DNA of 64,000 nucleotides from Micromonospora sp. WMMD980 (GTDB lineage Bacteria > Actinomycetota > Actinomycetes > Mycobacteriales > Micromonosporaceae), in assembly GCF_029626035.1 (NCBI RefSeq), contig NZ_JARUBE010000003.1, forward strand, positions 1,364,001-1,428,000, written 5' to 3'. The translations under genes were made by a program, and so were the position numbers. Every line of letters starts with the position of its first letter. Position 1 is the first letter of the stretch. Below are positions 33,834 through 42,328 of the stretch, in pieces. The notes under the pieces are model-generated. The model was not told the origin of the DNA. It ran no database searches and saw only the letters and a list, made by a program, of their open reading frames with translations.

Positions 33834-35045
33834 TCAGGTCGGGGTGCGCCCGGCGAGGGCGACCAGTGCCGGCACCACCTCGGCGGGGCTGGGCAGCGCG
33901 TGGATCCGGTCCCGCATCAGCGCGGCGGCGGTCCGTGCCGGTCCGTCACCGATCAGCTCGCCCACGGTGTCCCGCAGCTCGCCGCCGCCGGCCCGCTCCG
34001 GCGTCATCCAGGTGCCGGCGCCGGTCGCGGCCAGCCGTTCGCCGTTGAAGTGCTGGTCGCTCACCTGCGGCAGGATCAGCTGCGGCACGCCCTGGGCGAG
34101 CGCGGTCATGGTGGTGCCGGCGCCGCCCTGCTGCACGATCGCGGCGCAGGTCGGCAGCACCAGGCGCAGCGCCAGCGGCGCGTCGGCGAGCCGGACGTTC
34201 GCCGGCACCGCGCCCAACCCGCGCCGCTGGGCGGGTTCGACCACCACCACGACCTCCACGTCCAGTTCGGCCACCGACCGCACGACCCGGGCCAGGTCGA
34301 GGCGGCCGGCCAGCCCGGCGCCGGCCATCATGGTGCCGGCCGTGACGCAGACCCGCGGACGGTCCGCCGGGCGGCGCAGCCACGGCGGCAGCACGGCAGC
34401 CCCGTTGTACGGCACGAAGCGCACCGGCCGACCCGGGCGCGCGGTCGGCGCCTGCAGCGGCGGCGGCGCCGGGTCGAGCGTCAGGTCGCCGTGCAACGCC
34501 ACGTCGGCGGCGCGGAGCCCGAACCGGGCGGCGAGCGGCCCGAGCACCGACTCGGCGTCCAGACGCAGCGTCACCGAGGAGTCCGGGCCCCACAGGTGCA
34601 GCACGCCGGGCACGCCCAAGGCGGCGGCGGCGACCGGCGCGGCCAGGTTGAACGGCTCCCAGACCAGCAGGTCGGGCGACCAGGCCCGACCGAACGCGAC
34701 CAGTTCGTCGAGGAGGGCGTCGGCGAACCGGACCACGCCGCCGTCGGCGGTGATCGCCGGCTCGACGACTCCGGCCGGCTCGACGACTCCGGCCGGGGCG
34801 GCGCCGGGCCGGTCCAGGGCGCCCACCGTGCCGATCCGCCCGGCGAACGCCTCGGCGAAGTCGACGTCCGCGCCCAGCGGCACGGCGGCGAGCCCGGCCG
34901 AGCTGATCGCGGCGACCATCGACGGATGACTGGCCACCCGCACGTCGTGCCCGGCGGCCTGGAGCGCCCAGCCGAGCGGAACCAGGCCGTAGAAATGCGA
35001 CCGCCAACCCCACGTCGACATCAGAATGCGCAAGGCCGCAGTCAA
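33834..35045 (-). CDS. Family 1 (GT-B) antibiotic-type glycosyltransferase
   Basis: About 400 residues. It begins LRILMSTWGWRSHFYGLVPLGWALQAAGHDVRVASHPS. The C-terminal donor-binding block is QQGGAGTTMTALAQGVPQLILPQVSDQHFNGERLAATGAG, typical of enzymes that move deoxysugars from NDP donors to natural products. No deoxysugar biosynthesis genes are in the window, so the donor must come from elsewhere. A short tandem duplication near 34750-34785 encodes GVVEPAGVVEPA. The start is uncertain: TTG at 35045 opens the frame, and TTG 35033 or ATG 35021 fit better with the usual MRIL start. It is first in an operon with the P450 downstream and divergent from another P450. Confidence 0.9.
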   Translation of the reverse strand: MTAALRILMSTWGWRSHFYGLVPLGWALQAAGHDVRVASHPSMVAAISSAGLAAVPLGADVDFAEAFAGRIGTVGALDRPGAAPAGVVEPAGVVEPAITADGGVVRFADALLDELVAFGRAWSPDLLVWEPFNLAAPVAAAALGVPGVLHLWGPDSSVTLRLDAESVLGPLAARFGLRAADVALHGDLTLDPAPPPLQAPTARPGRPVRFVPYNGAAVLPPWLRRPADRPRVCVTAGTMMAGAGLAGRLDLARVVRSVAELDVEVVVVVEPAQRRGLGAVPANVRLADAPLALRLVLPTCAAIVQQGGAGTTMTALAQGVPQLILPQVSDQHFNGERLAATGAGTWMTPERAGGGELRDTVGELIGDGPARTAAALMRDRIHALPSPAEVVPALVALAGRTPT

Positions 35046-35129
35046 ATCCCACCAATCCGCGCGCGAAAGGGCAGTCCCGGACCACAGATGTTAGGCGATC
35101 GGGTTGTGTGCGCGGAAGGTCGCCGACAC

Positions 35130-35147
35130 CGTCAATAGATATTGACG
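35130..35147. promoter_or_regulatory. Perfect palindrome in the divergent GT/P450 promoter region
   Basis: CGTCAATAGATATTGACG has 7-bp arms (CGTCAAT/ATTGACG) around AGAT, in the AT-richest part of a 131-base gap between two divergent cluster genes. It lies 30 bases upstream of the P450 GTG and about 85 bases upstream of the glycosyltransferase start. Placement suits an operator controlling both directions. The regulator is not in the window. Confidence 0.5.
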
Positions 35148-35176
35148 CCGGGCTACCCGTGGTGGAGTCTTACCCG

Positions 35177-36349
35177 GTGCCGGTCAATTCCGGGCTGCGA
35201 CCCTATCCGTTCGAACCGTTCACCGGCGACCTGCCCGCCGAGCTGCTCGACATGGTCGTCGGCGAACCGGTCAGCCGGGCGCGGCTGCCCGACGGGCGGG
35301 CGGCCTGGCTGGTGCTCAGCTACGAGCACTGCTGCACCGTCCTGGCCGACCCCCGGTTCTCCCGGCTCCCGCTCGGCGCGACCGCGACGCCCGGAGCGGC
35401 CGGTCCACGCGAGTTGAACATGGACGGTCCGGCGCACGCGACGGTGCGCCGGGTGGCCAGCCGCGCGTTCACCGCGCGCCGCATCGAGACGTTCCGGCCG
35501 CGGGTCCGGCGGCTGGTGGACGAACTGGTCGACGCCATGCTGGCCCGCCCCCGCCCGGCCGATCTGGTGGCCGGGCTGGTGGCGCCGCTGCCGGTGTTCG
35601 TGGTCTGCGACGTGCTGGGCGTCCCGGCCGCCGATCGGCCCCGCTTCTACGACTGGATCTCCGGTCTGAACTCGGTCACCGCGTACGGCTCGGCCGGCGC
35701 CGCCCACGCCCAGGCGCAGCTCCGGGCCTATCTGGCCGGGCAGTTGGCGGGCAAGCGGGCCGAGCCCGGCGACGACCTGCTCTCGGCGTGGGTGCTGGGT
35801 CAGGACGCACACGAGCTGATCGACGCCGAGCTGGTCGAACTGGCCATGGGGGTGCTGCTCGGCGGGCTGGAGATCAACGCCACGAGCGCGGGCCTGCGCG
35901 CGTTGTTCCAGCACCCGGAGCAGTTGGCGAAGCTGCGCGCGGCGCCGGAGAAGCTCCCCGCAGCCACCGACGAGATCCTGCGCTACACGTCGGTGAGCAG
36001 CATGTTCCGGGTCCAGGTGGTGCGGGAGGACCTGACCCTCGGCGGCGTCGCGATGCGGGCCGGCGACTGCGTGATGGCGATCCCGTGGGCCGGCAACCGC
36101 GACCCCCGGCACTTTCCTGAGCCCAACCGTTTCGACATCGACCGGACGCCCACCGTGCCGCACCTGACGTTCGGCTTCGGGCCGCACTTCTGCCTCGGCA
36201 CCGCGCTGGGACGGATGCAGGTGGAACTCTCCCTCGGGTCGCTGCTGAGCCGGATGCCGGGCCTGGCGCCGGCCGTGCCGGTCGAGGAGATCCCGTGGCG
36301 GCACGACCGGATGAACGGTGGCATCGCGGCCTTCCCGATCACCTGGTGA
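35177..36349 (+). CDS. Cytochrome P450 lacking the conserved I-helix threonine
   Basis: A 390-residue P450. The heme loop FGFGPHFCLGTALGR and ExxR (DEILRYTSV) are normal. The I-helix reads LLGGLEINATS, so the acid is kept but the following Thr is Ile. P450s without this Thr are known among enzymes that oxidise already hydroxylated substrates or act on carrier-bound substrates, so an unusual reaction or ring-forming step is possible. I chose GTG 35177 (MPVNSGLRPYPFEPF) because GGTGGAG lies 9 bases upstream; GTG 35108 also opens the frame but would place the palindromic operator inside the gene. Confidence 0.92.
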   Translation: MPVNSGLRPYPFEPFTGDLPAELLDMVVGEPVSRARLPDGRAAWLVLSYEHCCTVLADPRFSRLPLGATATPGAAGPRELNMDGPAHATVRRVASRAFTARRIETFRPRVRRLVDELVDAMLARPRPADLVAGLVAPLPVFVVCDVLGVPAADRPRFYDWISGLNSVTAYGSAGAAHAQAQLRAYLAGQLAGKRAEPGDDLLSAWVLGQDAHELIDAELVELAMGVLLGGLEINATSAGLRALFQHPEQLAKLRAAPEKLPAATDEILRYTSVSSMFRVQVVREDLTLGGVAMRAGDCVMAIPWAGNRDPRHFPEPNRFDIDRTPTVPHLTFGFGPHFCLGTALGRMQVELSLGSLLSRMPGLAPAVPVEEIPWRHDRMNGGIAAFPITW

Positions 36350-36355
36350 CCGCGG

Positions 36356-37219
36356 TCAGTAGCTCTCCACCGCGTTGACCCGGTCCGGCCAGTAGCGCTC
36401 GCCCGGCGCCGGCACGTAGTGCTCCCACCGGGGCGGGTTCCCGCTCGGGTGGTCGCCGAGCACGGTGATGCGCTGTCCGCGCCGGACGCCGTCGTAGTCG
36501 TTGATCGCGTAGTGCTGGGTCACCCGGTTGTCCCACACCGCGACGTCGCCCACCCGCCAGCGGTAGCGGCAGGTGAACTGCGGGCTTTCGGAGAACCGGA
36601 ACAGGTGCTCCAGCAGCGCGTCGCTCTCGGTGCGGGTCAACTGCGGGATGTGCGAGGTGAAGAGCCGGTTGACGTAGAGCGAGCGGCGTCCGGTCTCCGG
36701 GTGCACGCGCACCACCGGGTGCTCCGCCCGGCTGGTGAACTCGGTGCCGATCCGGATGACGTGGATGGCGGTCAGCCCGTCGAGCAGGTCGCGCATCGGC
36801 GCGGAGAGCGCCTCGTAGACCCGGCACTGGTTGGTCCACATGGTGTCGCCGCCGACTTCCGGCAGCTCGACGAGGTGCAGGATGGACGCGATCGGCGGGC
36901 TCTGATGGAACGTCATGTCGGTGTGCCAGACGTCGACCTTCCCGCCGTCGGTCGAGTCGATGAGGACGATCTCCGGGTGCCCGTCCAGGCGGGGCAGGTA
37001 GGGGTGCAGCTCCACCTCGCCGAAGCGGCGGCCGAACGCCACGTGCGCCTCGGGGGTCAGCCCGGTCTGCCCGGCGACGAACACCACCTGGTGCGCGAGC
37101 AGCAGGTCGTGGATCAGCGCGAAGCCGGAGTCGGTGAGCGTGTTGAGGTCGATGCCGCTGACCTGCGCGCCCAGGGCGCCCGCGACGAGTCGGACGTCGG
37201 CGACGGTGGAAGTGGTCAT
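36356..37219 (-). CDS. TauD-like Fe(II)/2-oxoglutarate dioxygenase
   Basis: A 287-residue dioxygenase with the facial triad HTD ([15 protein letters not shown] near residue 99) and a distal His in [12 protein letters not shown], followed by an Arg for 2-oxoglutarate ([11 protein letters not shown]). [15 protein letters not shown] at the start is typical of TauD. In secondary metabolism such enzymes hydroxylate, desaturate or rearrange scaffolds. GGGAGGA precedes the ATG. It converges with the P450 (6-base gap) and diverges from the methyltransferase, sharing a 159-base promoter region with it. Confidence 0.92.
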   Translation of the reverse strand: MTTSTVADVRLVAGALGAQVSGIDLNTLTDSGFALIHDLLLAHQVVFVAGQTGLTPEAHVAFGRRFGEVELHPYLPRLDGHPEIVLIDSTDGGKVDVWHTDMTFHQSPPIASILHLVELPEVGGDTMWTNQCRVYEALSAPMRDLLDGLTAIHVIRIGTEFTSRAEHPVVRVHPETGRRSLYVNRLFTSHIPQLTRTESDALLEHLFRFSESPQFTCRYRWRVGDVAVWDNRVTQHYAINDYDGVRRGQRITVLGDHPSGNPPRWEHYVPAPGERYWPDRVNAVESY

Positions 37220-37272
37220 CGGTGGTCCTCCCGGTCTGCGCGGGGCGCCCGTCGGCGCATTCTTCCACGTTC

Positions 37273-37327
37273 GTGAATGTGTTCACCAGCGTCGTCGTTG
37301 ACGCGACCGCCGTCGGCTTGGGATCAT
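37273..37327 (+). promoter_or_regulatory. Divergent promoter region: GTGAA-TGTG-TTCAC palindrome and -35/-10 pair
   Basis: An inverted repeat GTGAATGTGTTCAC (37273-37286) is followed by TTGACG (37298-37303), an 18-base spacer and GATCAT (37322-37327), upstream of the methyltransferase GTG at 37379. Spacer length matches the cluster's TTGACA-N18 promoters, but the -10 is weaker. The prediction is tentative. Confidence 0.3.
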
Positions 37328-37378
37328 TCGCTCCGCCGACGGGCGGCCGTCCCGGCCGGCGCGCGGGGGAGGAAGCCG

Positions 37379-38395
37379 GTGGCGATCGACGGGGACGACG
37401 CGGCCGCGCGCCTGGACCGGCTCACCGACCTGGCGACGCCCTTCGCGGTGCGGACCGCGGTGACGCTGCGGGTGCCGGACCGGATCGCGGCCGGGATCAC
37501 CGGCCTGGACGGGCTCGCCGCGGCGTGCGACGTCGATCCCGGCGCGCTGGGTCGCCTGCTGCGCTACCTGACCCACCGGGGCGTCTTCGCCGAGGCGTCA
37601 CCCGGCGTGTTCACCCTGACCGACGTCGGTGAGTTGCTCCGCGACCGCGACGGCGGCGGGCGCGGCGCCGACCTCGACCTGCGTGGTCTCGGCGCGCGGA
37701 TGGACCTCGCCTGGGCCGGGCTGCCGCACGCGGTGCGCACCGGCGAGCCCGGCTACGGCTCGGTGCACGGGCGCGACTTCTGGGCCGACCTGGACGCCCA
37801 CCCGGAGCACCGCGCCTACTTCGACGCGTTGATGCTCAGCCAGCAGCGGTTCACCGCGCCGGAGGTGGCCGCGCGCTATCCCTGGCACGAGGTGGCGCAC
37901 GTGGTCGACGTGGGCGGCGGCGCCGGCGGGCTCCTGCGGGACCTGCTCACCGCGCACCCCCACCTGCGCGGCACGCTCGTCGACCGGGACGAACCGGTGA
38001 CGACCGCCGCTCGGACGTTCGCCGCGCACGGCCTCACCGCGCGGGTCGAGACCGTGGTCGGCGACTTCTTCGCCCCGCTGCCGGCCGGCGGCGACGTGTA
38101 CGTGGTGTCCCGCGCGCTGACCGACTGGAGCGACACCCACGCCACGGCGATCCTGCGGCGCTGCGCCGAGGCGGCCGAGGACGACGGCCGGGTGCTGGTC
38201 ATCGAGGTGCTCCCGACCGTGCCGCACGTGCCGCACCTGTCCGCGTACGACCTGCGGATGCTGGTGCTGGTGGGCGGCCGGGAGCGGAGCGTGGCCGAGC
38301 ACGCCGAGCTGGCCTCGGCCGCCGGCCTGGCGCCGCGGCGCACCTTCACCGGCCCGGCGGGCCTCACGCTGATGGAGTTCGCGGCCGCGCGCTGA
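37379..38395 (+). CDS. SAM-dependent O-methyltransferase
   Basis: A 338-residue methyltransferase of the plant-type/antibiotic O-methyltransferase family. It has an N-terminal winged-helix dimerisation domain (TPFAVRTAVTLRVPDRIAAGITGLDGLAAACDVD), SAM-binding glycine loop HVVDVGGGAGGLLRDLL, VVGDFFAPLPAGGDVYVVSRALTDWSD and the C-terminal block. The acceptor is probably a hydroxyl on the scaffold or sugar. A long GGGGGAGGAAG ribosome site fixes the start at GTG 37379, although the frame is open to 37277. It precedes the terpenoid operon on the same strand, separated by an AT-rich promoter region. Confidence 0.92.
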   Translation: MAIDGDDAAARLDRLTDLATPFAVRTAVTLRVPDRIAAGITGLDGLAAACDVDPGALGRLLRYLTHRGVFAEASPGVFTLTDVGELLRDRDGGGRGADLDLRGLGARMDLAWAGLPHAVRTGEPGYGSVHGRDFWADLDAHPEHRAYFDALMLSQQRFTAPEVAARYPWHEVAHVVDVGGGAGGLLRDLLTAHPHLRGTLVDRDEPVTTAARTFAAHGLTARVETVVGDFFAPLPAGGDVYVVSRALTDWSDTHATAILRRCAEAAEDDGRVLVIEVLPTVPHVPHLSAYDLRMLVLVGGRERSVAEHAELASAAGLAPRRTFTGPAGLTLMEFAAAR

Positions 38396-38589
38396 CCGTC
38401 CCTTACCCACCGGTGCGCCGGATCATCGGGGCATTTGACGGCGCATCGGCCAATTTGCCGAAAAATATCGTCATCACATTGGTCGGCACCCATGAATTGG
38501 TGCATTTATCAATGGTTGTTCGCGGGAGTTCCGGCCGGTAACGTCTCGCGTGGCGACTAGCCGAGCCTTCGCGAAAGGGTCGACGCGTC
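38396..38589 (+). promoter_or_regulatory. AT-rich leader before the terpenoid operon
   Basis: This 194-base gap is much richer in A/T (e.g. 38449-38520) than anything nearby. It contains no ORF. It holds a TTGACG (38435-38440), TATCGT (38466-38471) and the short inverted repeat GCACC-N8-GGTGC (38486-38503). It probably carries the promoter and operator of the five-gene terpenoid operon. Exact elements are not assigned. Confidence 0.45.
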
Positions 38590-39609
38590 ATGACGGTTGC
38601 TGGCTTCACGCGATATCCGCACTTCATCGACGACCTCGCCCGCAGCGAATCGGGACGGCTGCTGCGCGCCGAACTCGGCCGCCGCTGGCCGGAAACCACC
38701 GACCAGCTCACCGCGATGGCCCGCTACGCGCTGCTGCCGGCCGGCAAGCTGCTCCGCCCGATGATGACGCTGCACGCGGCGGAGGCGGTCGGTGGATCTC
38801 CCCGCGACGTGCTGGCCGCCGCGCTCGGCACGGAATACCTGCACGTCGCGACGCTCGTGCACGACGACATCATCGACGCCGACACGCTGCGCCGCGGCCG
38901 CCCGGCGGTGCCCGTCGCGTTCGGCATCCCGGGCGCCATCGTTGCCGGTGACCATCTCATCTTCACCGCGTTCCGGGCCATCGTGGAGGGCGGCGCCGCG
39001 GTGCCACCGGGTCACGTGGTCGCCGCGGTCACCGCGCTCGCCGAGGCGGGGCAGGACCTGTGCCGGGGCCAGTCGATCGAGGCGGGGCTCGTCGGCGACC
39101 TGGACGCGGGGGCCCGCTGGTACCCGGAGATGATCCGACTCAAGACCGGGTCGCTGTTCCGGGCGGTGTGCCACATCGGCGCGCTGCTCGGCGGCGCGGA
39201 ACCGGCCGTGGCGGAGGCGCTCGCCCGCTACGGCGAGCACCTCGGCGTCGCGTTCCAGATCCGCGACGACCTGCTGTCCTACGTGGCCACCCCGGAGCAG
39301 ACCGGGAAGCCGGCGAGCAGCGACCTCAACAACGGCCGCCCGACGCTGCCGCTGCTGCTGGCCTACGACGCCGCCACCGACACCGACCGGGTCGAGCTGA
39401 TGGCGGTGCTGCACCGCCGGGGCGCGGGCCCCGGCGACGTCGAGTGGGTCGCCGCCCTGCTGCGCGACGTCGACGCGGTCGAGGGCGCCCACCGGCGGAT
39501 GGTCGAGCACGCCGAACGCGCCCGGGCCGAGTTGGGCGTGCTCGCCCCGTCGGCGAGCGCGGGCGTGCTGGCCGGCATCGCGCGCTGGATGACGAGCGAG
39601 ATGGCGTGA
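38590..39609 (+). CDS. Polyprenyl diphosphate synthase (probably geranylgeranyl)
   Basis: A 339-residue trans-prenyl chain synthase. The first Asp-rich motif is LVHDDIIDADTLRRGRP. The second reads FQIRDDLLSYVA, with DDxxS instead of DDxxD. The residue five before the first motif is Ala, and small residues there allow C20 or longer chains. GGPP for the downstream cyclisation cassette is the simplest product, but C25 or C15 cannot be excluded. Its stop overlaps the GTG of the UbiA gene, and the operon continues with overlaps through the aminotransferase. Confidence 0.92.
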   Translation: MTVAGFTRYPHFIDDLARSESGRLLRAELGRRWPETTDQLTAMARYALLPAGKLLRPMMTLHAAEAVGGSPRDVLAAALGTEYLHVATLVHDDIIDADTLRRGRPAVPVAFGIPGAIVAGDHLIFTAFRAIVEGGAAVPPGHVVAAVTALAEAGQDLCRGQSIEAGLVGDLDAGARWYPEMIRLKTGSLFRAVCHIGALLGGAEPAVAEALARYGEHLGVAFQIRDDLLSYVATPEQTGKPASSDLNNGRPTLPLLLAYDAATDTDRVELMAVLHRRGAGPGDVEWVAALLRDVDAVEGAHRRMVEHAERARAELGVLAPSASAGVLAGIARWMTSEMA

Positions 39610-40634
39610 GTGCCGCCCGGGCACTGCGGGCGCACCTGGAGACCTGGCGGCCCTACACCCTCTGGTATGTGGGGCTGGTCGGACTCGGCGGCGCGGCGAT
39701 GGCCGCCGGACCGCACCACCCGTGGCGACTCCTGTCGGCCTGGGCCGCGCCCACCGCCGGCTGGCTCGGCGGCCACTACCTGGGCGACTGGTTCGACCGG
39801 GAACTGGACGCCGGCAGCAAGCCGCACCGGCCGATCCCGTCCGACCGGCTGCGCGCCCGGACGGCCGTGGCGTGCGGCTGCGCCTGCTTCGCCCTGCTCG
39901 CCGCCCTGGCGGTGGCCGGTGGCTGGGGGACCACGGGGGCGGCGCTGCTGGCCGGCTTCGGCATCGTCGCCTACAGCCGCTGGCTCAAGGCGCGCGGGAT
40001 CGCCGGCAACCTGGTCCGCGGCGCGCTCGGCGCGGTCGCGCTGCTCTACGGCGCGCTCGCCGTCGGGCTGGCGCCGGGCCCGTCGCCGGCCTGGCCGGTC
40101 CTGCTCGCGCTGGCGGTCGCGTTCTGGGCGCACGACGCGATGTCCAACCTGGTCGGCGCGCTGCGCGACATCGACGGCGACCGGGCGGGCGGGTACGAGA
40201 CACTGCCGGTCCGCCGGGGCGTACCCTTCGCGGTCCGGACCGTCGTGGCGCTGCACGCCGTCACGATCGGCGCCGCCCTCACCGCCGGTCTGCTGGCCGA
40301 CCCCGACGCGCGCCCTGCCTACCTGGCCACGCTGCTGGTGGTCGTGGTCGCGGGCGTCGCCGCGCTCGCGCCGCTGGTGACCCGCCGCGCCGGAATGCCG
40401 GTCCTGGTGGCGTTGCGCGCCCATTCCGTCCTGGTCGTCGAGCGCGTGGTGCTGGCCTCGGCCGTGGTCGGTCTCGGGCTCGGCGTCGCCGTGCAGCTCG
40501 TGCTCGTGTTGCCGATGGTGGCGCTGACCTGGTGGGCGCAGCGCGGAATGCGCGCCCGACACGAACTCGGCCCGGCGACCGCGGGCCTGGCCCTGGCCAC
40601 CCACCGTCGAGTGCCCCTGGAGGACGCGCCATGA
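39606..40634 (+). CDS. UbiA-family membrane prenyltransferase (or UbiA-type terpene cyclase)
   Basis: A 342-residue integral membrane protein with about eight or nine helices. The first Asp-rich motif is GHYLGDWFDRELDAGSKPHRPIPSDR (DxxDxxxD), the second LRDIDGDRAGGYETLPVRRG (DxxxD). UbiA enzymes move a prenyl group from a diphosphate to an aromatic or other acceptor; in some bacterial terpenoid clusters relatives act as class I cyclases. Both motifs are complete enough for Mg-diphosphate binding. GTG 39606 overlaps the upstream stop (GTGA). Its place between the prenyl synthase and the cyclase means it probably acts on the same prenyl chain. Confidence 0.88.
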   Translation: MSAARALRAHLETWRPYTLWYVGLVGLGGAAMAAGPHHPWRLLSAWAAPTAGWLGGHYLGDWFDRELDAGSKPHRPIPSDRLRARTAVACGCACFALLAALAVAGGWGTTGAALLAGFGIVAYSRWLKARGIAGNLVRGALGAVALLYGALAVGLAPGPSPAWPVLLALAVAFWAHDAMSNLVGALRDIDGDRAGGYETLPVRRGVPFAVRTVVALHAVTIGAALTAGLLADPDARPAYLATLLVVVVAGVAALAPLVTRRAGMPVLVALRAHSVLVVERVVLASAVVGLGLGVAVQLVLVLPMVALTWWAQRGMRARHELGPATAGLALATHRRVPLEDAP

Positions 40635-42328
40635 CCGCTGTGACCGCCGAGGCCGTCGGGAAGGCGATCACCGCCGGCGCCGAGGCGCTGCTGCGCCGGC
40701 GGCGCGCCGACGGCGTCTTCGGCGACGACCCGCCGGCCTCGGTGCTCGGCACGGCCGGCGCGGTGGCCGCGCTGCACGCCGCCGACCCGGCGGGCAGCGC
40801 CGACCTGGTCGACGCCGGCGTGGGGTGGCTGCTGCGGCAGCAGCACGACGACGGCGGCTGGGGCGGCGTGGTCGGGGCGCCGAGCGAGGTCGTGCCCACC
40901 GCCGTCGCGGTCGCGGCGCTGGCACTGAGCGCGCCGGTCGCCGGCGCCGGGGCGGTCGAGGCCGGGCGGGCCCGGCTGGCCGCGACGGGCGGCGTCGAGA
41001 CGATCACCGACCGGGCCATCTCGCTGCTGTGCCGGCAGCTCCTGACCATGGCCGGGTTGACCGCCGAGGCCGGCCCGCCGCGCCGGTTGCCGCTGGAGAT
41101 CGTGCTGTTCGACCGGGTCCGCCGCCGGCGCCTGTCGTTCCGCACCACCCCGTTCGTCGGCCTCGCCCTGATGCAGGCCGACCTGCCCGCCGGCCGCCTG
41201 CGCCGGGCCACGCTGCGCCGGGCCCGGCCGGTGGCGGTCGGGCTGCTGCGCGCCGTCTTCGACCACGAGGGGCGCACCGGCGCGCTCAGCGAGGATCCGT
41301 GGCCCGCCGCCCTGGTGCTGCTCGGCCTGGCCCGCAGCGGGGAGGCGCCGGACATCGCCGAGGCCGTGGTGGGTTGGCTGCGCCGGGCGGTCCGCCCCGA
41401 CGGGGCGTGGGACGCGGTGACGAACCTGGACCTGACCCGCTCCGGCTACGCGGTGACCGGCCTGATCGCGGCCGGATACGCCGCCGACCCGCGGCTGCGC
41501 GCCACCCGCGACTTCTTCCACGCCACCCAGAAGCCGGCCGCGTTCGAGGTGCTGGGCGTGCCGCCGGGCGGCTGGAGCTACTCCAACCAGGGCGGCTGGC
41601 CGGTGACACTGGAATCCGCCGAGATCCTGTCGGCGCTCGCCGGCTACCCGGACGCGGGCGCCGATCCGGTCCTGCGTACCGGCCTCGACTGGCTGGTCGG
41701 CCGGCAGGACAGCCGCGGCTCGTGGAGCCTGTGGGTCCGCGACACCCGACTCGCCAACGACGGCCCGTGCCCGGCCATCACCGCCCAGGCGATCCTCGCC
41801 CTGCACGACGCCGGCCGCCCCGACGGTCACCCGGCGATCGCGCGTGCGGCGGCCTGGCTGCTCACCCGCGCCGCGCCGGACGGCACGTTCGAGAACCTCT
41901 GGTACCGCGACCACACCTCCGGAACGGCCGTGGTGGTGACGGCGCTGTCCCGCGTCGGCCACGCCCGCCACGACGTGGTCCGTCGGGCGGTCCGGTGGCT
42001 GCGCGACACCCAACTCCCGGACGGCTCGTGGGGGCCGGGTGACGGCACCGCCGGCACGGTCGAGGAGACCGGCTGGGCGGTGCAGGGGCTGCTCGCCACC
42101 GGCGATCCGGACGACTGCCCCGCGGCCGACCGGGGCGTCGCCTGGCTGGTGGCGGCCGCCGGCCCGGACGGCGCGTGGCCGGCGGCCGGGGTGTGCAACT
42201 ACATCCGCCACCACATGCGCTACCCCAACGCGGTGATCACCCAGGCGCTCGCGCTGCGGGCACTCGGCGAGCACCGCCGGGCCGTCGCCGGCCGGCAGGA
42301 CGCCGCACCCGGGGCGGTGGCCCGGTGA
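40631..42328 (+). CDS. Squalene/oxidosqualene cyclase-like triterpene-type cyclase with altered acid motif
   Basis: A 565-residue protein of QW-type repeats (QQHDDGGWGG, RPDGAWDA, GGWSYSNQGGWP, DSRGSWSLW, PDGSWGPG, PDGAWPA), i.e. the alpha-alpha barrel class II cyclase fold. It is shorter than hopene cyclase (about 630). At the catalytic position, GGWSYSNQGGWPVTLESAE (residues 313-331) aligns with the oxidosqualene cyclase block GWPVSDCTAE better than with hopene cyclase DVDD. The catalytic Asp is Leu327 and Glu328 replaces the next Cys. Oxidosqualene-type likeness plus an adjacent FAD epoxidase suggests epoxide-initiated polyene cyclisation with a displaced acid. Alternatively it is a non-canonical or inactive cyclase. 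ATG 40631 overlaps the UbiA stop. Confidence 0.85.
   Translation: MTAVTAEAVGKAITAGAEALLRRRRADGVFGDDPPASVLGTAGAVAALHAADPAGSADLVDAGVGWLLRQQHDDGGWGGVVGAPSEVVPTAVAVAALALSAPVAGAGAVEAGRARLAATGGVETITDRAISLLCRQLLTMAGLTAEAGPPRRLPLEIVLFDRVRRRRLSFRTTPFVGLALMQADLPAGRLRRATLRRARPVAVGLLRAVFDHEGRTGALSEDPWPAALVLLGLARSGEAPDIAEAVVGWLRRAVRPDGAWDAVTNLDLTRSGYAVTGLIAAGYAADPRLRATRDFFHATQKPAAFEVLGVPPGGWSYSNQGGWPVTLESAEILSALAGYPDAGADPVLRTGLDWLVGRQDSRGSWSLWVRDTRLANDGPCPAITAQAILALHDAGRPDGHPAIARAAAWLLTRAAPDGTFENLWYRDHTSGTAVVVTALSRVGHARHDVVRRAVRWLRDTQLPDGSWGPGDGTAGTVEETGWAVQGLLATGDPDDCPAADRGVAWLVAAAGPDGAWPAAGVCNYIRHHMRYPNAVITQALALRALGEHRRAVAGRQDAAPGAVAR

Noticed and set aside
32778..35138. Plus-strand 786-codon frame opposite the P450 and glycosyltransferase
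   Set aside because: Two recognisable minus-strand genes occupy the region; the plus frame is antisense low-complexity.
35108..35176. GTG 35108 as start of the third cluster-2 P450
   Set aside because: It would put the palindromic operator inside the gene and has no ribosome site; GTG 35177 has GGTGGAG at good spacing.
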